From contig DATCMH010000022.1 of assembly GCA_036563505.1 (NCBI GenBank), positions 124,001-188,000 on the forward strand: a stretch of DNA of 64,000 nucleotides, written 5' to 3'. A program made the translations under genes and the position numbers. The stretch comes from DATCMH01 sp036563505. GTDB lineage: Bacteria > Pseudomonadota > Alphaproteobacteria > Rhizobiales > Beijerinckiaceae. Below, in pieces: positions 61,191 to 64,000 of the stretch (position 1 is its first letter; every line of letters begins with the position of its first letter). The notes beneath the pieces are model-generated. The model made no database searches. It was not told where the DNA came from and worked only from the letters and a program-made list of their open reading frames with translations.

Positions 61191-62377
61191 AGCAGGCCGT
61201 CGGCCTCGTCGCCGAGCACCTCGCGGGTCCAGCGGAACGCGGCGTTGGCGGCGGGCACGCCGGCGTAGATCGCGCTCTGCAGGAGAAGGGTCTGGAGCTC
61301 GTCGACGCTCACGCCGTTCTTCAGCGCCGGACGGACGTGGAGCTTGAACTCCTCCTCGCGGTGGAGCGCCACCATCATGGCGAGCGTCACGAGGGAGCGG
61401 GTTTTCCAGGGCAGGCGCCGATCGCCCCAGACCTCGCCCCAGGCGGCGCGGGTGATGAAGTCCTGCCAGGGCTGCGCGAAGGCACCGGCCTTGGCAAGCG
61501 AGCGCTCGACATGGGCTGCACCGAGCACGCTCTTGCGGCTCTCAAGGCCCGCTTCGAACGTGGCCGCGCCTGGAGCGGCGTTCGAGCCCACGCGCTGGCG
61601 CGCGAGAAAGGCCTCAAGGTGGGGCACGACGCGGTCGGCCCGCTCCACCGCGAGAAGGTGGGCGGCGCGGGGCAGGACCACCATCTCGGCATCCGGGATC
61701 GCGGCGCGGATCGCCTCGGCATGGGCCGGCGGCGTCGAGGGATCGTCGGCCCCGGCGATGACGAGGGTGGGCGCGCGCACCGCTTGGAGCCGGGTGCGCA
61801 GGTCGAAGGTGGCGATGGCCTCGCAACAACCGGCGTACCCCTCCGGCGGCGTGGCGAGGAACTGCGCGCGCAGGGTTGCAAAGGCGTCCGGCTCGGCTTC
61901 CGCGAAGGCAGCGGTAAACCAGCGCGCGAGCACGGCATCGGCCACGGACGCCATGCCCCCTGCGCGTACGGCTGCCGCCCGCTCTGCCCAGGCCGAGGCC
62001 GGCGGCATATGCGACGAGGTCGCCATGAGGGTGAGGCCTGCCACCCGCTCCGGATGGGTGAGCGCGAGGGTCTGCGCCGTCATGCCCCCGAGAGAGAGGC
62101 CGACGACGTGAGCGCGGGCGATGCCCAAAGCGTCGAGGAGCCCGGCGAGGTCCTCCGCCAAGGTCTCGAGGGTGAAGCCGGCCGGCGTGACGGGCGAGGC
62201 GCCGTGGCCGCGGGTGTCGTAGCGGATCACCCGGTAGCGCCCGGCGAGCGCCGGGGCGACCCGGTCCCACATGGAGAGCGTCGCGCCCAGCGAATTCGAG
62301 AACACCACGGCCGGCGCGTCCTCTGGCCCGCGAACCTCGACATGGAGCGTGGTGCCGTTCACCTCAAGCAGGGGCAT
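61166..62377 (-). CDS. pcaL: Fused 3-oxoadipate enol-lactonase / 4-carboxymuconolactone decarboxylase
   Basis: A protein of 403 residues with two catalytic domains. Residues 1-260 are a PcaD-like alpha/beta hydrolase (nucleophile in VGLSLGGMTAQ, Asp in AGADDPSTPP, His in RAAHLLAVE). Residues about 280-400 are a PcaC-like decarboxylase (GAAHVERSLAKAGAFAQPWQ, LVTLAMMVALHREEEFKLHV). Together they convert 4-carboxymuconolactone to 3-oxoadipate in protocatechuate breakdown. The start at 62377 overlaps the end of pcaB by 14 bases, so the two are translationally coupled. Further pca genes must lie elsewhere. Confidence 0.9.
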   Translation of the reverse strand: MPLLEVNGTTLHVEVRGPEDAPAVVFSNSLGATLSMWDRVAPALAGRYRVIRYDTRGHGASPVTPAGFTLETLAEDLAGLLDALGIARAHVVGLSLGGMTAQTLALTHPERVAGLTLMATSSHMPPASAWAERAAAVRAGGMASVADAVLARWFTAAFAEAEPDAFATLRAQFLATPPEGYAGCCEAIATFDLRTRLQAVRAPTLVIAGADDPSTPPAHAEAIRAAIPDAEMVVLPRAAHLLAVERADRVVPHLEAFLARQRVGSNAAPGAATFEAGLESRKSVLGAAHVERSLAKAGAFAQPWQDFITRAAWGEVWGDRRLPWKTRSLVTLAMMVALHREEEFKLHVRPALKNGVSVDELQTLLLQSAIYAGVPAANAAFRWTREVLGDEADGLLQPQSAAE

Positions 62378-63749
62378 GGGGGCTCGTCTCCGGGGTGAGC
62401 AGGGCGGCGCGGGCATCCTCTGCCGCGGCGATCACGCGGTCGATCCACGGACTTGCCGCGGCGATGGCCGGTGTGAGGTCGAAGGGCGCCTCGACGCTGT
62501 CGCCCGGTTCGACGGCGGCGTCGCGGGCTAAAACCTCGCGGAGGGAGCCTTCGCCGGCCCGCACCCGTCCCGCGGCCGCCTCGACGAGATGATGGGCCGC
62601 CTCGCGGCCGAGGCGTGGGGCGAGGCGCGCCGCGACGGCGTCGGCGAAAAGCAGGCCGCGCGTGAGGTCGAGGTTTTCCCGCATGCGCTCGGGATCGACC
62701 TGAAGACCTTCGGCGAGAGATCGCGCCTCGCGCAAAGCGCCCGAGGCAACGCCGAAGAGCGGTGGTAGGGCGTGCCATTCCCCATGCCAGGCGCCGGCCG
62801 GCCGCTCGTGCTGGGCGGCTTGGCCCTGGAGGAGCGGGACGACGAGGCTAGCCGCCGCCCCGTGCGCTGCGAAGATCACCGTCGCGCCGACGGGATTGCG
62901 CTTGTGCGGCATGGCCGAGGATCCGCCCCGGCCGGGGACGTGAGGTTCGGCGACCTCGCCGACCTCCGTCGAGGCGAGATGGGCGACGTCGCCGGCCATC
63001 TTGGCGAGCGCGCCGATGAGCGCCGCGAGCCAGGCGCCCGCGGCGGCGATCCGCGACCGGTTCGCGTGCCAGGCGAGAGGGGGCGCGTTCAATCCGAGCT
63101 CGGCCGCGAAGGCCTCGAGCACCGCCGGGCCGTGCTCCTTCAGACCGGCGAGCGTGCCCACCGGCCCGCCGAGAGAGGCGACGAGGACGCGCTCGCGCAG
63201 GGCAGGCAGCGCCGCGGCCGCGTCCGCGATTCCCGACAGCCAGACCGCCGCCTTGAAGCCGAAGGTGATCGGCGCGGCGTGCTGTCCGTAGGTGCGGCCG
63301 ACGCAAGGCGTCGCCCTGTGCTCCCGAGCAAGGCGCGCCAGGGCGGACAGGATCGCGGCAAGCTCAGCGGCGATCAGGTCGAAGCCGTCGCGCATCGCCA
63401 GCACGAGAGCGGTGTCCATCACGTCCTGGGTCGTCGCGCCCTTGTGGAAGTGAGGCTCCAGCGCCGTCGGCAGCCGGCCCTGCATCGCCTTGACGAAGGG
63501 GATCACCGGCACGCCGGCAACGGCCGTAGCCGCGCCCAAGGCGTCGAGGTCGAGATCGGCCGGCGTTACGGCAGCGATCGCCTCCGCGAGGGCTAAGGGC
63601 ACGAGGCCCAGCCGACCCTGCGCCCGCGCCAGCGCCGCCTCGACCGCGATCATGTGCGCGAGCCGCGCCTCGTCGGCGAAGGCCGCCCGCATCGGGTCGG
63701 TGGCGAAGAGCGGGCCGAGAAGGCGGGAGTCGAGGGCGGAGAAAGTCAC
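62364..63749 (-). CDS. pcaB: 3-carboxy-cis,cis-muconate cycloisomerase
   Basis: A protein of 461 residues of the fumarase/argininosuccinase superfamily that cyclises 3-carboxymuconate to 4-carboxymuconolactone. The signature is GGSSAMPHKRNPVGATV. TTQDVMDTALVLAMRDGFDL and CVGRTYGQHAAPITFGFK are further conserved regions. It is the first of the pcaB-pcaL pair and begins 29 bases from the metZ-like stop. Protocatechuate dioxygenase (pcaGH) and a PcaQ regulator are not in this window. Confidence 0.92.
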   Translation of the reverse strand: MTFSALDSRLLGPLFATDPMRAAFADEARLAHMIAVEAALARAQGRLGLVPLALAEAIAAVTPADLDLDALGAATAVAGVPVIPFVKAMQGRLPTALEPHFHKGATTQDVMDTALVLAMRDGFDLIAAELAAILSALARLAREHRATPCVGRTYGQHAAPITFGFKAAVWLSGIADAAAALPALRERVLVASLGGPVGTLAGLKEHGPAVLEAFAAELGLNAPPLAWHANRSRIAAAGAWLAALIGALAKMAGDVAHLASTEVGEVAEPHVPGRGGSSAMPHKRNPVGATVIFAAHGAAASLVVPLLQGQAAQHERPAGAWHGEWHALPPLFGVASGALREARSLAEGLQVDPERMRENLDLTRGLLFADAVAARLAPRLGREAAHHLVEAAAGRVRAGEGSLREVLARDAAVEPGDSVEAPFDLTPAIAAASPWIDRVIAAAEDARAALLTPETSPHAPA

Positions 63750-63778
63750 GCGGGCGCTCGGGAATGGTCCCTGCGTGT

Positions 63779-64000
63779 CTAGACCCGATCGAGCGCCTCG
63801 GCGAGGTCCGTGATCAGATCGTCGGCGTGCTCGAGGCCCACCGAGAGGCGCACGAGCCCTTCCGTCACGCCCATCGCCGCCCGCTCCTCGGCTGGGAAGC
63901 GCTGGTGCGTCGTCGTCGCCGGATGTGTGACGAGGCTCTTGGCGTCTCCGAGGTTGTTGGAGATCCGCACGATCTTGAGCGCGTTCATGAAGCGGAACGC
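63779..64000 (-). CDS. metZ: O-succinylhomoserine sulfhydrylase-like protein, 5' cut by window edge
   Basis: Only the C-terminal 73 residues are present (start beyond base 64000). The text NALKIVRISNNLGDAKSLVT followed by HPATTTHQRF and the end GLVRLSVGLEHADDLITDL is the C-terminal block of PLP-dependent Cys/Met-metabolism enzymes. The form fits MetZ, which makes homocysteine from O-succinylhomoserine and sulfide. A cystathionine gamma-synthase or a methionine gamma-lyase would look alike at this end. Confidence 0.8.
   Translation of the reverse strand, partial: AFRFMNALKIVRISNNLGDAKSLVTHPATTTHQRFPAEERAAMGVTEGLVRLSVGLEHADDLITDLAEALDRV

Overview
The window is GC-rich chromosomal DNA from an alphaproteobacterium, most likely of the order Hyphomicrobiales and close to the Methylobacteriaceae. 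The evidence is a methylsuccinyl-CoA dehydrogenase of the ethylmalonyl-CoA pathway, a NepR-EcfG general-stress pair, a TadG-like protein, a histidine pathway that uses formiminoglutamate deiminase (HutF), and an SbmA/BacA-like exporter. The genus cannot be fixed from sequence alone. I see no rRNA, tRNA, CRISPR array, insertion sequence or prophage. Both edges cut a gene: mcd on the left and a metZ-like gene on the right.

Left third (1-20.9 kb). This part holds small secreted or regulatory proteins, an HBM-type chemoreceptor, truA, hutU-hutF, a cysteine-synthase homologue, and a leftward msrQ-hypothetical-DUF4174 group with a Spy-like gene beyond it. Divergent from msrQ is a stress operon: a 20-codon leader ORF, nepR and ecfG, chained by ATGA overlaps. 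A LysR/DUF1127 pair, comF, a glutaredoxin, DUF1178 and YidB-like genes follow.

Middle (21-47 kb). The glycolate oxidase genes glcD, glcE and glcF are present, with a complete toxin-antitoxin module lying exactly between glcD and glcE. Next come an OprB porin, a MarR regulator and groESL under a CIRCE operator. After the groEL terminator a clear EcfG-type promoter (GGAAC-N16-CGTT) drives an exported Ser/Arg-rich protein. Further on are a TadG-like protein, a 2OG-Fe(II) oxygenase, an ABC exporter, two tandem glutamine-amidotransferase paralogues, a DUF4139 protein, and a PstS-like protein overlapping a degenerate chemoreceptor. That pair is divergent from a GGDEF-EAL protein.

Right third (47-64 kb). 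There are two amino-acid uptake systems. The first is RpiR-controlled, HisJQMP-like, and carries a built-in AstE/aspartoacylase-like deacylase. The second is a GltIJKL-like transporter behind a LysR gene, divergent from dgcN-dgcA. Together the second set reads as a locus for uptake and catabolism of D-glutamate. It is followed by pcaB, a pcaD-pcaC fusion, and the end of metZ.

Several intergenic regions hold long structured repeats. Two composite elements (about 0.9-1.3 kb and 11.0-11.5 kb) are inverted copies of each other, a reduced copy sits inside the first transporter operon, and three other gaps hold nested perfect palindromes.
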